Below, piece by piece: positions 1 to 8,056 of a stretch of 36,697 nucleotides of DNA. Source of the DNA: Woeseiaceae bacterium (GTDB lineage: Bacteria > Pseudomonadota > Gammaproteobacteria > Steroidobacterales > Woeseiaceae); contig JAJFKV010000022.1 in the NCBI GenBank assembly GCA_021773055.1, forward strand, positions 1 to 36,697, given 5' to 3'. Under the pieces are notes generated by a model that was not told the origin of the DNA, ran no database searches, and saw nothing but the letters and a program-made list of their open reading frames with translations. How positions within the stretch are numbered: the stretch's first letter is position 1; every line of letters begins with the position of its first letter. The translations under genes and the position numbers were made by a program.

Positions 1-1
1 G

Positions 2-175
2 GGTGAGATCGGTGGGGCCCCTTTTTACATTAGTGGTGCCCAATACGAGGCGTGGAAGCATACGCGGCTAACCATCGATGTCATTGAAGGTCGCGGTGGT
101 ATGTTCTCGCTGGATAACGGTCGCGGAAAGAGGTTTCTCACACGGTCTGATTTGTGCGAGATCGATAATAGTTGA
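2..175 (+). CDS. DUF779 family protein, 3' end only
   Basis: An open frame runs from the window edge to a TGA at 173-175 and gives 57 residues. The segment GGAPFYISGAQYEAWKHT, followed by a GRGGMFSLDNGRGKRFLTRS-like tail, matches my memory of the DUF779 family, whose members are about 110-130 residues long. Roughly the N-terminal half therefore lies outside the window. DUF779 genes often sit beside aldehyde dehydrogenases, but no molecular function is established. The next gene starts about 150 bases downstream and looks independent. Family assignment is from memory of the motif and was not searched. Confidence 0.7.
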   Translation, partial: GEIGGAPFYISGAQYEAWKHTRLTIDVIEGRGGMFSLDNGRGKRFLTRSDLCEIDNS

Positions 176-323
176 TGCGGCCGGTCAGATACTGAATCAG
201 GAGTAGGGGGCGATCACACTAATCGTAGCATCGGCATAAAGACCTACACTCGAAATTTGCGCGGACACGGAACGCGCGACCACGGTAGAATGCGGAGCAT
301 TGGCAATTAGAACCGAGGGCGCC

Positions 324-2183
324 ATGAAAACAATTTTATTCACGTTCGTTGTGTTGTCGTGTCTGTCAGCGTGTGGCGGGCAGGAATCCGGGACAGAGGC
401 GGAATCATCGGAATCGACTGCCGCCCAGGCAACGCAGTCCGAATCGGAGCGGTTGAACGCGTGGTTCGAGGAACGTTACGAGGAGCAGCTGCAGTTCAGT
501 CCGATTCAGCTCACGTTTCTTGGACGCAAGGAGCGCTACGACGAGATCGATGACCTTTCCGAAGAGGCCGAGGATCGCCAGCTCGAATGGCAGCGTAAAA
601 CAGTCGAGACCATGGAGCGGGAGTTCGACTACGATGCCCTGACGTCCGATGCGAAAATATCCTACGACATTTGGAATTATCAGTACGAAAACGCGCTGGC
701 CAACCAGGCGTTTCGGGGCAACGATTACCAGTTCACGCAGTTTTTTGGACCACAGGCTTTCATCCCCCAATTCATGAGCACGTACCATCGCGTCGAGGAG
801 CCCGGCGACATGGACGCGTACATTAAGCGGCTTGGCGAAGCCGCGCGCGCATTGAACCAACTCCTGGTCCGAGCGCAGAAATATGCACACAATGGTGTGC
901 GCCCGCCGCGATTCGCCTACGAGGGCGTATTGCGGCAAGCCAGGGCCGTAGTCACCGGGGTTCCATTTACAGACGGCGACGACTCTGCGCTCTGGACCAG
1001 TGCGAACGGCAACATCGATGCGCTCGTTGATTCCGGAAAAATCACCGTCGAGGAGGCGGACGCCTACAGAGAGTCGGCACGCGCGGCCCTGCTTGGCGAT
1101 TTCAAAGACACCTACGAGAGTCTGATCGCATGGGTCGAGTCGGATATCCAACAGACCGGTGAGCAGCCTTCAGGTGTTGCCGTTTTGCCGAACGGCGAGG
1201 CTTATTACAACAATCTACTTGCGTCATACACGACGACGGCGATGACCGCGGACGAGATTCACGAGCTGGGTGTGGCCGAAGTAGCTCGCATTCGCGGCGA
1301 AATGGAGGCGATAAAACGGGAAGTGGCATTTGAGGGTACTCTGCAGGAGTTCTTCGCATTTGTGCGTGACGATCCTCAATTCTATAAGCCGAACACCGAC
1401 GAGGGTCGGCTGGCCTTCATCAGTCAAGCTGAGGAGAAACTCGCATTTATCAACGAGCGTCTGCCTGAATATTTCGGTGTCTTGCCGAAAGCGGATCTCG
1501 TCGTCAAGCGCGTCGAGCCCTACCGTGAGGAAGATGGTGGAGCGCAGCACTACTCATCCCCCACGCCAGACGGTTCCAGACCCGGCATTTATTACATGCA
1601 CTTGTCGGATATGAATGCGATGCCGCTGCCGCAGCTCGAGGTCATCGCGTACCACGAAGGCAATCCTGGACACCATATGCAGAACTCGATTGCCCTGGAA
1701 CTTGAGGGTGTGCCAACGTTTCGCAGGCAGGCAGGATTCGGCGCATATGGCGAGGGGTGGGGACTTTACTCCGAGCTACTCGCACTCGAGATGGGTGCCT
1801 ATGATGACCCCTATTCGAACTTCGGTCGCTTGTCGAGCGAGATGTGGCGCGCTTTACGGCTCGTCGTTGATACGGGCCTCCACAGCAAGAACTGGTCTGA
1901 GCAGGAAACGGTTGATTTCATGCAGCAGAACTCGGCTGAGCCACTTGCGAGCGTGCAATCGGAAGTCAGGCGTTACCTTGTGCTTCCCGGCCAGGCCACG
2001 TCCTACAAAATAGGAATGATCAAGATCCAGCAGCTACGCAGCCGAGCAGAGGTAGCCCTGGGCGATCGCTTCGATATTCGCGCTTTCCATGACACGGTAC
2101 TCACCGGGGGCGCGATGCCGCTCGCCGTGCTCGAGCGTCGTGTTGACCATTGGATCGAGGAGACGCTGGCGACGGGCGAATAG
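324..2183 (+). CDS. DUF885 family lipoprotein, putative metallopeptidase
   Basis: The protein has 619 residues from the ATG at 324. I chose this start over the in-frame TTG at 300 because it begins directly with a lipoprotein signal peptide (MKTILFTFVVLSCLSACGG, lipobox LSAC) and has GAGGG about 6 bases upstream. It should be lipid-anchored and face the periplasm. The DUF885 signature HEGNPGHH lies at residues 444-451, with GEGWGLYSE at 476-484. These HExxxGHH and GEGW motifs are probable zinc ligands and catalytic residues. DUF885 proteins are about 550-620 residues, so this one is full length. Family members are thought to be peptidases, often of dipeptides or oligopeptides, but the substrate here is unknown. 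The 5' region has a possible -10 (TAGAAT at about 289-294). The gene appears monocistronic. Confidence 0.85.
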   Translation: MKTILFTFVVLSCLSACGGQESGTEAESSESTAAQATQSESERLNAWFEERYEEQLQFSPIQLTFLGRKERYDEIDDLSEEAEDRQLEWQRKTVETMEREFDYDALTSDAKISYDIWNYQYENALANQAFRGNDYQFTQFFGPQAFIPQFMSTYHRVEEPGDMDAYIKRLGEAARALNQLLVRAQKYAHNGVRPPRFAYEGVLRQARAVVTGVPFTDGDDSALWTSANGNIDALVDSGKITVEEADAYRESARAALLGDFKDTYESLIAWVESDIQQTGEQPSGVAVLPNGEAYYNNLLASYTTTAMTADEIHELGVAEVARIRGEMEAIKREVAFEGTLQEFFAFVRDDPQFYKPNTDEGRLAFISQAEEKLAFINERLPEYFGVLPKADLVVKRVEPYREEDGGAQHYSSPTPDGSRPGIYYMHLSDMNAMPLPQLEVIAYHEGNPGHHMQNSIALELEGVPTFRRQAGFGAYGEGWGLYSELLALEMGAYDDPYSNFGRLSSEMWRALRLVVDTGLHSKNWSEQETVDFMQQNSAEPLASVQSEVRRYLVLPGQATSYKIGMIKIQQLRSRAEVALGDRFDIRAFHDTVLTGGAMPLAVLERRVDHWIEETLATGE

Positions 2184-2395
2184 CGGTGAGCTCAAGCCTC
2201 CGGCGCAATGTGCTTCGCAGCCATGAGCGGAATGTCCCGCCTGATCAAGTGGTCAGAAGACGTTGCTAACGTACAAAGCGCGCCCCGCTACCAATCAAAA
2301 AACGTCATCCGTTCTGGACGGCGTTATTACATCTTTCGATTGATTTCTCTTACAGCGCTCGTTGCGTACGGATGCGAATCTAAGTCCTATTCCGT

Positions 2396-2434
2396 TCAAA
2401 TGTGTGTTGCCTAAAGGCTACACTTGGTTTAGGC
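2396..2434 (+). promoter_or_regulatory. Toxin-antitoxin promoter with inverted-repeat operator
   Basis: GCCTAAA (2409-2415) and TTTAGGC (2428-2434) form a perfect 7-bp inverted repeat with a 12-nt spacer. The spacer contains TACACT (2419-2424), a plausible -10. TTCAAA (2395-2400) lies 18 nt upstream as a weak -35. The toxin ATG follows at 2441. A repeat straddling the -10 is the usual layout for repression by the antitoxin or the toxin-antitoxin complex. The repeat is seen directly; its role is inferred. Confidence 0.45.
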
Positions 2435-2440
2435 TCATTA

Positions 2441-2749
2441 ATGAGATTTGAGGCGTATGAAACCAGCGCCGGACAGGTTCCGTACACCGTCTGGTTTGAT
2501 GGGCTGGACGGCAGCCTTCGCCGTGCGGTGCGGCGACGACTTCGCGCCATTGAGGACGATGACCACTTTGGCACGAGAAAGAATCTGCGCAATGGTTTGC
2601 ACGAACTCAAGTTTCGCCAGGTCAATCGCATCTATTTCGCAGAAATTGACGGTCAAGTCGTGCTGCTAATGGGCGGTAAGCGGAACCAAGACCGTGAAAT
2701 CATGAAGGCGCGAGCACGACTGAAAGATTTTGAGCAACGGAACAAGTGA
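2441..2749 (+). CDS. HigB/RelE-like toxin (phage Gp49-like, addiction module killer family)
   Basis: The protein has 102 residues from the ATG at 2441; the longer in-frame start at 2402 would run through the operator. The segments YETSAGQVPYTVWFDGL, AVRRRLRAIEDDDHFG, LRNGLHELKF and GGKRNQDREIMKAR match the PF05973/TIGR02683 killer-protein family. These are RelE-fold endoribonucleases that cut mRNA, usually on the ribosome. The conserved pattern of basic residues (R..L..GLHELK, then GGKR.Q..EI..A) is intact. The stop codon overlaps the GTG start of the next gene (GTGA), so the two are translationally coupled. The toxin-before-antitoxin order is typical of the HigBA-like HI1419/HI1420 type. The target was not determined. 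Confidence 0.85.
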   Translation: MRFEAYETSAGQVPYTVWFDGLDGSLRRAVRRRLRAIEDDDHFGTRKNLRNGLHELKFRQVNRIYFAEIDGQVVLLMGGKRNQDREIMKARARLKDFEQRNK

Positions 2750-3096
2750 GCAAGAATATGCCCGCTAGCAAAGCAATGAATATGAAGAATCAATTGTACG
2801 AGGATCTTAGGGATCCCGCGTCCGCGTCCGCGTATATCAACGAAGCCATTCTGGACGGGGATGAGGCCGTACTGAAGACGGCGTTGGCCGATGTCATTCG
2901 GGCAAAAGGCGTTGCAGCTGTTGCTCGAAAAGCTGGCATCAATCGCGTCACCGTATACAAAACGCTAAAGCCCGGAACGGAGTCATCATTTACAACGATG
3001 CACGCTTTGCTCAAGGCCTGTAACGTCAGTTTGCAGGTGTTTCCAGCCGAGCCGCGATCGGCGAGGGCGGCCTCATCGGTCGTCGATAAGGACTAA
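2746..3096 (+). CDS. XRE-type antitoxin (HI1420-like addiction module antidote)
   Basis: The protein has 116 residues and starts with GTG at 2746, overlapping the toxin stop by 4 bases. An ATG at 2758 is possible, but the overlapping GTG is normal for this gene pair. The N-terminal part (YEDLRDPASASAYINEAI) resembles the toxin-binding segment of TIGR02684 antidotes. The middle (VAAVARKAGINRVTVYKTL) is a helix-turn-helix, followed by TMHALLKACNVSLQVFP. The protein should neutralise the toxin and bind the operator upstream of the pair. The coding region includes a short GCGTCC-type triplet-like repeat near 2818-2835 (SASA). The C-terminal Ala/Ser-rich tail is probably disordered. Confidence 0.85.
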   Translation: MSKNMPASKAMNMKNQLYEDLRDPASASAYINEAILDGDEAVLKTALADVIRAKGVAAVARKAGINRVTVYKTLKPGTESSFTTMHALLKACNVSLQVFPAEPRSARAASSVVDKD

Positions 3097-3117
3097 GCGA
3101 CGGCATCGCCAATATCA

Positions 3118-3279
3118 TCAATAAAGAGGGACTCTGGTCCAGTACTCGTTATCGTACGGATCAACAACCGTTTCCTGCTCGGCATCGGGTGAGGTATCAG
3201 TCAACGGCATCTGTGACGTGACAGGCCAGTCAACATCGCCATCGTCTCGCTGCCTATCAAATAAGAATTTAAGAATCAT
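3118..3279 (-). CDS. Small protein A, paralogue of the protein at 10157-10348
   Basis: The protein has 53 residues, starts at 3279 and stops at 3118. It begins MILKFLFDRQRDDGD and ends VDPYDNEYWTRVPLY. The start follows a CGGAGACAAGAAA ribosome-binding region. I recognise no named family. The case for a real gene is strong because a second minus-strand gene in the window shares the N-terminus (MI..., [RQ]QxDDG), the C-terminal motif DPYDN[ED]YWT[RK][VL]PL, the ribosome-binding region and about 80 bases of upstream layout. It has no signal peptide or membrane segment and the centre is acidic. It is transcribed divergently from the broken membrane gene at 3441 and converges on the antitoxin. 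Function is unknown. Confidence 0.75.
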   Translation of the reverse strand: MILKFLFDRQRDDGDVDWPVTSQMPLTDTSPDAEQETVVDPYDNEYWTRVPLY

Positions 3280-3311
3280 TTTCTTGTCTCCGCGAGTCGT
3301 CCAAACATTGT

Positions 3312-3393
3312 CGAAACTACAGTTGATTTATAGCAAGGACGAATTTCAGGATCACCAGCCAAAGTATTAATATTTACCCGACCAAAAGGCCAG
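3312..3393 (-). promoter_or_regulatory. Promoter region of small protein A, conserved with that of small protein B
   Basis: On the minus strand, TGCTATAAAT (complement of 3327-3336) is a good extended -10. A second conserved box, CTGGCCTTT (complement of 3385-3393), lies 46 bases upstream of the CCTTGCTATAAA block. The copy at 10366-10448 keeps both boxes with a 47-base interval, and 21 of 27 bases match across the -10 and 5' leader. The distal box would be placed near -70, a typical activator position. The similarity is seen directly; promoter function is inferred. Confidence 0.55.
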
Positions 3394-3440
3394 ACTATTC
3401 CCTCCGAGACCGTCGCCGCGTAGCTGAGGTAGACTCTGTC

Positions 3441-4111
3441 GATGATTCAGTTCAGTTCGCAGGGAATTCTGGCGCTTGTCGCTGTTGTCATGTGCTGGAG
3501 CCTTGCGGCAGTTCTATTTCGCGTTGGCATTCGGTGTCCGGGACATATGCTGGGGTTACGCTTACGGAATTGCGACCTTATGGCTATGGGCCGGAAAGTA
3601 CCAGGTTGTAGATCCTGATGCGTCGGGTCTGGGGTACATTATCTACGCGTTGGGCACGCTGCTCGCTGTTCCCCTCATCTCCTACGGCATCCTCAAATCA
3701 CAGCTTTTGGATATCGACCTGCGAATTCGCTGGACCGTCAAACAATCGACGGTGGCAGCGACATTTTTCGCGGTGTTCTATCTGGTCACTGAAGGTGCGG
3801 ATCGCCTGCTAGCCTCCGAACTCGGTAACTGGATCGGGTTAGTGGCATCGGCGTCCCTGGTGTTCTTCCTGGCACCGTTGCAACGGTTTGCGGAGCAGGT
3901 TGCCTCGCTCGCGATGCCGAACACGGCGAACACGCCGGAATATGCGGCGTTTCGCAAATTACAGGTATATGAGGCAGCGTTTGAAGAGGCTATTCTGGGC
4001 GGGATATCTGAAAAGGAGAGGGCGCTGCTAAACCATCTGCGAGACTCGCTGGGTATTGCGCCGGCCGATGCGGCGTCTCTGGAACAAGATTTGCTCAGGC
4101 GCCAAGCATGA
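3441..4111 (+). pseudogene. Multi-pass membrane protein, frame-disrupted, probable internal deletion
   Basis: Frame one starts at the ATG at 3441 and encodes MIQFSSQGILALVAVVMCWS followed by LAAVLFRVGIR, a typical N-terminal membrane helix, then runs to a stop near 3620. From about 3515 another frame takes over: FALAFGVRDICWGYAYGIATLWLW, then membrane segments around YIIYALGTLLAVPLISYGIL, VAATFFAVFYLV and WIGLVASASLVFFL, and ends EQDLLRRQA at 4111. The LLDIDLRIRWTVKQS and PLQRFAE segments resemble multi-pass membrane proteins or sensor regions that I recall as about 350-400 residues. The middle of such a protein seems to be missing. Both frames read plausibly over 3510-3540, which suggests a deletion between short repeats. 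A programmed frameshift or an assembly error is less likely but possible. Confidence 0.6.
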
Positions 4112-4195
4112 CGACTCGGCATTATCCGACGAACGCAAACGACAGCACCGTCATCTGCACATAATTCGACAATCAAGTACCCGCTACCAAACAGG

Positions 4196-4217
4196 AAAAG
4201 GGGTCATACCCCTTTTT
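4196..4217. terminator. Palindromic hairpin AAAAGGGGT-cat-ACCCCTTTTT
   Basis: A perfect 9-bp inverted repeat (4196-4204 with 4208-4216), a 3-nt loop and five Ts make a short intrinsic-terminator-like hairpin downstream of the broken membrane gene and upstream of the amidohydrolase. The same AAAAGGGGTCA core recurs inside truB at 24154. It resembles the small GGGGTCAGA-type palindromes scattered through many proteobacterial genomes, so it may be a dispersed repeat rather than a dedicated terminator. Confidence 0.5.
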
Positions 4218-4320
4218 GGTTTTGGGTACGCGTCTGCATCCAAAACGCATTTCGCGCGCATCTATTTCTCATGAACATCAACGTGATGAAGAAGCGGAAG
4301 AAGAGCAAAGGAACAGTCCT

Positions 4321-5766
4321 ATGATTTGTCGCGCGCGCGTACTTGGCTCGTTCGTCCTGGTTTTGGCCATGTCCATCGGCTGCACGACACCGCAAGCAAT
4401 TATTGAAGCCGACTACGTGTTCGAGAATGTCAATGTCGTTCCAATGAACGAGGAATACGTGCTCACCAATAAGGCAGTTGCAGTGCGCAATGGAGAAATC
4501 GTCGCCATTCTCGATCAGGCGTTGGCCGACGATATAGAAGTCTCCACACGCGTCGATGCAGCCGGGAAATATCTCATGCCCGGATTGACCGACATGCATA
4601 TTCACATGCGTATGGATCCGCAGGCCGCTTTCAACCTGTTCCTCGCAAACGGCGTCACGTCGGTTTTCAATATGGGGCTCGCGGACCGCAATGGCGATGT
4701 CGAGATCGACCATCTTCTACTTCGCGAGGACGTAGCGGCCGGGCGTATGGATGGCCCGCGATACCTGGTTAGCGGACCGCAATTGCATGCCGAAGAACTC
4801 CCTACATTGGCCGAAGTCGAACCGATGCTCGAGCATCATGTTGAGCAGGGATATGACGTTATTAAAGTCCATGGACCGCTCAACAATGACATCTACGATA
4901 GCCTCCTAAGCGGGGCGCGAGAACGCGGACTTCGCGTTACCGGGCATACTCAACACCTGAGACCGCTGTCCGACTCGCTAAGCGCAAATGCCATCGAACA
5001 CATGGAGGAATTTGTATACGCATCGCGCGACCCCGCACACGGGGCTGCGGCGGCAGGGTCTTTGGAAAATTATCTGGCGGCCTATTTTCCCCACGCTGAA
5101 CGGATGAGCGATCTCGCATACCGTGCCCCGGTTGTGCGGGAGGTGGCTGAGTCCGGCATTTATCTTGATCCAACCCTGATCATCTACAAATATATTCTCG
5201 TCTACATTTCAGATGATCTGTTTGCCGAGTTGCAGTCGGATGAGCGCCTTGCCTACTTGCCCAAGCGCACGCGCGACGAATATATGAATCCGAAAACTAA
5301 CGAATACCGAACAGGTTTCGCCAGGCTTATTGGTGAGTACTTAGGCGGTCAGGACGCGGTCGTTGCCCACGTCGCGCGCAATGTCGAAACGTTTTCCGCT
5401 CTATTGCTCGAGATGCACGAGGCCGGCGTTCCGCTGCTTCTTGGAACAGACTTATTTGGTGCGGTTGTTCCCGGTTTCTCTGTTCACCAGGAGCTGGAGC
5501 TGATGGTCGATGCCGGACTGACGCCGTTCGAAGCGTTGCGCACAGGTACGGTCAATGTGGCGGCCTATCTGGATGAGACAGATATCAGAGGTACCGTGGA
5601 AGTCGAAAAACTCGCGGACTTTATCCTGGTTGCCGATAATCCATTGGCCGATATTGGCAATGCGGCTGATGTAAGAGGTGTTTTCTCGCATGGGAAATGG
5701 CGCTCAGAATCTCATATTGCGAATTTGTTCATAAAAGCGAAGGCGCTTTCTGCTGGTGCCGAATAA
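4321..5766 (+). CDS. Lipoprotein amidohydrolase (imidazolonepropionase/prolidase-like)
   Basis: The protein has 481 residues from the ATG at 4321, with AAAGGA about 8 bases upstream. The in-frame alternative at 4216 lies inside the hairpin region and would bury the signal peptide. The N-terminus carries a lipoprotein signal with lipobox SIGC. Metal-dependent amidohydrolase motifs are all present: HIH at 93-95 in PGLTDMHIHM, K182 (candidate carbamylated lysine in VIKVHG), H209 in GHTQH, H227 in IEHMEE and D377 in LGTDLFG. The C-terminus has the usual small beta-domain (ADFILVADNPLADI). Such proteins hydrolyse cyclic amides, dipeptides or related bonds, and lipidated members act in the periplasm. 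The substrate cannot be read from the sequence. It appears to be a single-gene unit. Confidence 0.85.
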   Translation: MICRARVLGSFVLVLAMSIGCTTPQAIIEADYVFENVNVVPMNEEYVLTNKAVAVRNGEIVAILDQALADDIEVSTRVDAAGKYLMPGLTDMHIHMRMDPQAAFNLFLANGVTSVFNMGLADRNGDVEIDHLLLREDVAAGRMDGPRYLVSGPQLHAEELPTLAEVEPMLEHHVEQGYDVIKVHGPLNNDIYDSLLSGARERGLRVTGHTQHLRPLSDSLSANAIEHMEEFVYASRDPAHGAAAAGSLENYLAAYFPHAERMSDLAYRAPVVREVAESGIYLDPTLIIYKYILVYISDDLFAELQSDERLAYLPKRTRDEYMNPKTNEYRTGFARLIGEYLGGQDAVVAHVARNVETFSALLLEMHEAGVPLLLGTDLFGAVVPGFSVHQELELMVDAGLTPFEALRTGTVNVAAYLDETDIRGTVEVEKLADFILVADNPLADIGNAADVRGVFSHGKWRSESHIANLFIKAKALSAGAE

Positions 5767-5869
5767 TTAGAGATTAGACGTCTTGGCAGGAAGCCAATCG
5801 CAGCCACCTTACATAATCCGGAAATCGCACTGATTTGCAATTGCATTTAGCTGTTGCTTAATTCATTGT

Positions 5870-5885
5870 GACAAACGTTTTTGTC
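5870..5885. promoter_or_regulatory. Inverted repeat GACAAA-CGTT-TTTGTC upstream of the repeat protein
   Basis: A perfect 6-bp inverted repeat with a 4-nt centre lies 104 bases before the ATG at 5989, in an AT-rich 222-base gap. It could be an operator. No convincing sigma-70 promoter could be fixed next to it, and no terminator for the preceding amidohydrolase was found apart from a weak TTGGC-aggaa-GCCAA hairpin at 5783-5797 with no T tract. Confidence 0.25.
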
Positions 5886-5988
5886 CAATAGGTCAAAGCG
5901 TTGCTATGAGAAAAAATAAGAACAAAAGGATCAACTCATAAAGCAACTGCGGCGGACTTGAACAAATCTAATAACCGGGGAATAACTA

Positions 5989-7077
5989 ATGAGAATTCAG
6001 AAGCTTCTTCTGGCACTGGTCCTGTGTGGATCAGCGTCCTTTAACGCGCACGCTGCCGGCAACGCCCTTGGCAATTCCAATCTGGTCGAGCGAATCGCGG
6101 CCCTGGAAAGTCTTGTGATTCAGTTGCAATCGCAGATCGAAAATAATGGCGCCGCGGCTGCCAACAACTCGCAGGACATTTCGAATAACAGCGTAGCGAT
6201 TTCGGCCGCGGGAAATGTCTTACAATTTGTTAGCGTCGTTGACGGGCAAATGAATGGAGTTGCCGGACCGCATTTCATCATTGAAGGAGCGAATGTGCAT
6301 GTTCGCAGCGGCGCCGGCAGTACTGGTGAAGGCTGCTTCGCCGGTAACGCGGCTAACTGTCTCACTCGAACCGGGTTGGGTAACCTTATTGTTGGTTATA
6401 ACGAACCGCGGCCAAGCGGCTGGGATCCAGACTTCTTGTGTGCCTCCAACCCAGATGCGCAGGACCCGGTAAATGGCCGCCCGATATGCACGCGACGCGA
6501 TGGCGCACACCACCTGGTCGTTGGCCAGGGAAATAATTTCATCGGTCACGGTGGCGCGGTGCTGGGACTTTTGAATGAGGCGAGAGGCTCTCATGCCACA
6601 GTGACCGGCGGCAGAGAGAATGCCGCCAGGGCGCAGTATTCCTCGGTCTCTGGCGGGGTTCAAAATATCGCTTCTCGGTCATTGTCATCGGTGAGCGGTG
6701 GCTGGGGCAATCGGGCCGACGGAGCTGCGAGCAATGTCTCCGGTGGTCAATACAATGTTGCTTCGGGATTCATCAGTTCGGTTGGCGCTGGATTGAATAA
6801 CAATGCCAGCGGTGAACACAGCGTCGTCAGCGGAGGGATATTCAGTCTTGCCATCGGGCCGGGCAGTGCCGTTAGCGGCGGACGTGAAAACCGGGCGATC
6901 GGTGGTCATTCGAGCGTAAGTGGTGGTGAAGTCAACTTTGCCCGAAATTTCGCTTCGGCTATCAGTGGCGGATCTTTCAATCAAGCCAATGGCGAACGTT
7001 CATCAGTGAGTGGTGGTCAAAACAAGACGGCGAGTGGCAATGATTGCGTTGTCGGTGACGACGGTATCGATTGCTAG
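5989..7077 (+). CDS. Secreted protein with ten 15-residue YadA-head-like repeats
   Basis: The protein has 362 residues, and GGGGA lies about 8 bases before the ATG. A signal peptide ends at ASFNAHAA (about residue 23). A short predicted coiled coil follows (LVERIAALESLVIQLQSQI, 32-50). The next domain contains GEGCFAGN, TRTGLGNLIVGYNE and VVGQGNN, with Cys at 116, 124, 151 and 167. Ten exact-length repeats of 15 residues occupy 204-353, with consensus SVSGGxxNxAxGxxS, close to the Hep_Hag/YadA head motif of trimeric adhesins. The protein ends NDCVVGDDGIDC with no membrane anchor, so it is not a complete trimeric autotransporter. It is probably exported and beta-structured. Similar ASVSGGxxNTASG proteins are common in environmental bacteria, with unknown function. 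Confidence 0.75.
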   Translation: MRIQKLLLALVLCGSASFNAHAAGNALGNSNLVERIAALESLVIQLQSQIENNGAAAANNSQDISNNSVAISAAGNVLQFVSVVDGQMNGVAGPHFIIEGANVHVRSGAGSTGEGCFAGNAANCLTRTGLGNLIVGYNEPRPSGWDPDFLCASNPDAQDPVNGRPICTRRDGAHHLVVGQGNNFIGHGGAVLGLLNEARGSHATVTGGRENAARAQYSSVSGGVQNIASRSLSSVSGGWGNRADGAASNVSGGQYNVASGFISSVGAGLNNNASGEHSVVSGGIFSLAIGPGSAVSGGRENRAIGGHSSVSGGEVNFARNFASAISGGSFNQANGERSSVSGGQNKTASGNDCVVGDDGIDC

Positions 7078-7114
7078 TTTGGTGACTGTTTCAAGAGGTA
7101 AGAAGCGGAGTTAG

Positions 7115-8056
7115 TCACCCTGGCTTGAGTTCGAAGTCAAATTCCCGCTTCAAGGTCTCCGCCAAATCATGTCCCGCCTGTTCTGGCATTGCAGTCAATG
7201 GTGGACGGACATTAGCCCAGCGTGCATCGCCGGTCGCGATCGCGAGCAGGCGTTTTTGCGCCGGGATCGGCTCGTGCTTCTGCATGAGTAAACGAAAGCG
7301 TTTTACAGTTTCATGCAATGCCCTGGCAGCTTCGATGTCGCCCTTCGCGCGCAATTCCAGGACTCTGACAATATCGCTCGCATTGATATTGGCGGTTGCA
7401 GTGATGCAGCCTGGCGCCCCGAGTTGCAGTGCGTCAAGTAAGGGTAATTCGGATCCCGGGTAGACGATCAATCCGTCAATATCGAGTAGCGCGCGGGTGT
7501 TGTCCCAATCCCCGGAACTGTCCTTGATGCCGATAATCTGATCCGGGAAATCTGCAAGCAACCGCGCAGCAAGTGATGGTGGCACGCCAATAATAGCGAT
7601 CGGCGGTATGTGATAGAGATAGATGCGAGCATCCGGACCAATGGTTGCGATCAATTGCGCAAAGTAATTATACAACCCGTCTTCGGTGACAGACTTGTAA
7701 TAGAAGGGCGGCAATGTCAACACCCCGGCACAACCCATGTCGAGACAAGCACGCGATAAGCGAGCAGTGTCTGCAATATTGGAGAGCCCCGTTCCGGGCA
7801 TCATTTTTGCCGCATCGATACCGCTATTGATCAATTCCTGTATCGCGGTAATTCGCTCGTCGATACCGACCGACAATGCCTCGCCGGTTGTACCGAATGG
7901 CGCAATACCAGCGCAGCCTTGATCCAACAACCGCCTCGCGTGGGCCACATACAGACTGGTCGCCACCGACATATCATCATTGAACGGTGTCAATATCGGC
8001 GCGACCAATCCGCTAATGCTGGTGATCTTTATCGCCGGGTAAGGGTTTTGGCTCAT
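7115..8056 (-). CDS. Dihydrodipicolinate synthase/N-acetylneuraminate lyase family aldolase
   Basis: The protein has 313 residues and starts at the ATG at 8056 (AGGA 8 bases upstream), in preference to a TTG 24 bases further out. It is a class I aldolase TIM barrel of the DapA family. GTTGE at 55-59 binds the pyruvate carboxylate, Y148 in LYHIPP is the catalytic tyrosine, and K178 in GIKDSSGD is the Schiff-base lysine. The LPPFYYK segment is also typical. The length is slightly above the 290-300 usual for true DapA. It stands alone among accessory genes rather than with lysine genes, so it more likely cleaves or forms a 2-keto acid sugar or hydroxy-oxo acid than makes lysine. The exact substrate cannot be decided. 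It converges with the repeat-protein gene. Confidence 0.8.
   Translation of the reverse strand: MSQNPYPAIKITSISGLVAPILTPFNDDMSVATSLYVAHARRLLDQGCAGIAPFGTTGEALSVGIDERITAIQELINSGIDAAKMMPGTGLSNIADTARLSRACLDMGCAGVLTLPPFYYKSVTEDGLYNYFAQLIATIGPDARIYLYHIPPIAIIGVPPSLAARLLADFPDQIIGIKDSSGDWDNTRALLDIDGLIVYPGSELPLLDALQLGAPGCITATANINASDIVRVLELRAKGDIEAARALHETVKRFRLLMQKHEPIPAQKRLLAIATGDARWANVRPPLTAMPEQAGHDLAETLKREFDFELKPG

Noticed and set aside
2208..2414. 68-residue plus-strand open frame between the DUF885 gene and the toxin
   Set aside because: No ribosome-binding site, composition unlike neighbouring proteins, and it runs into the toxin promoter. Treated as non-coding.
6598..7047. 45-bp periodic DNA considered as a CRISPR-like array
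   Set aside because: The periodicity is coding (15-residue protein repeats in one open frame) with no unique spacers between identical repeats.
7081..7119. GGTGACT...AGTCACC inverted repeat between the repeat protein and the aldolase
   Set aside because: The loop is 25 bases, there is no T tract and it overlaps the aldolase stop. Not a convincing terminator.
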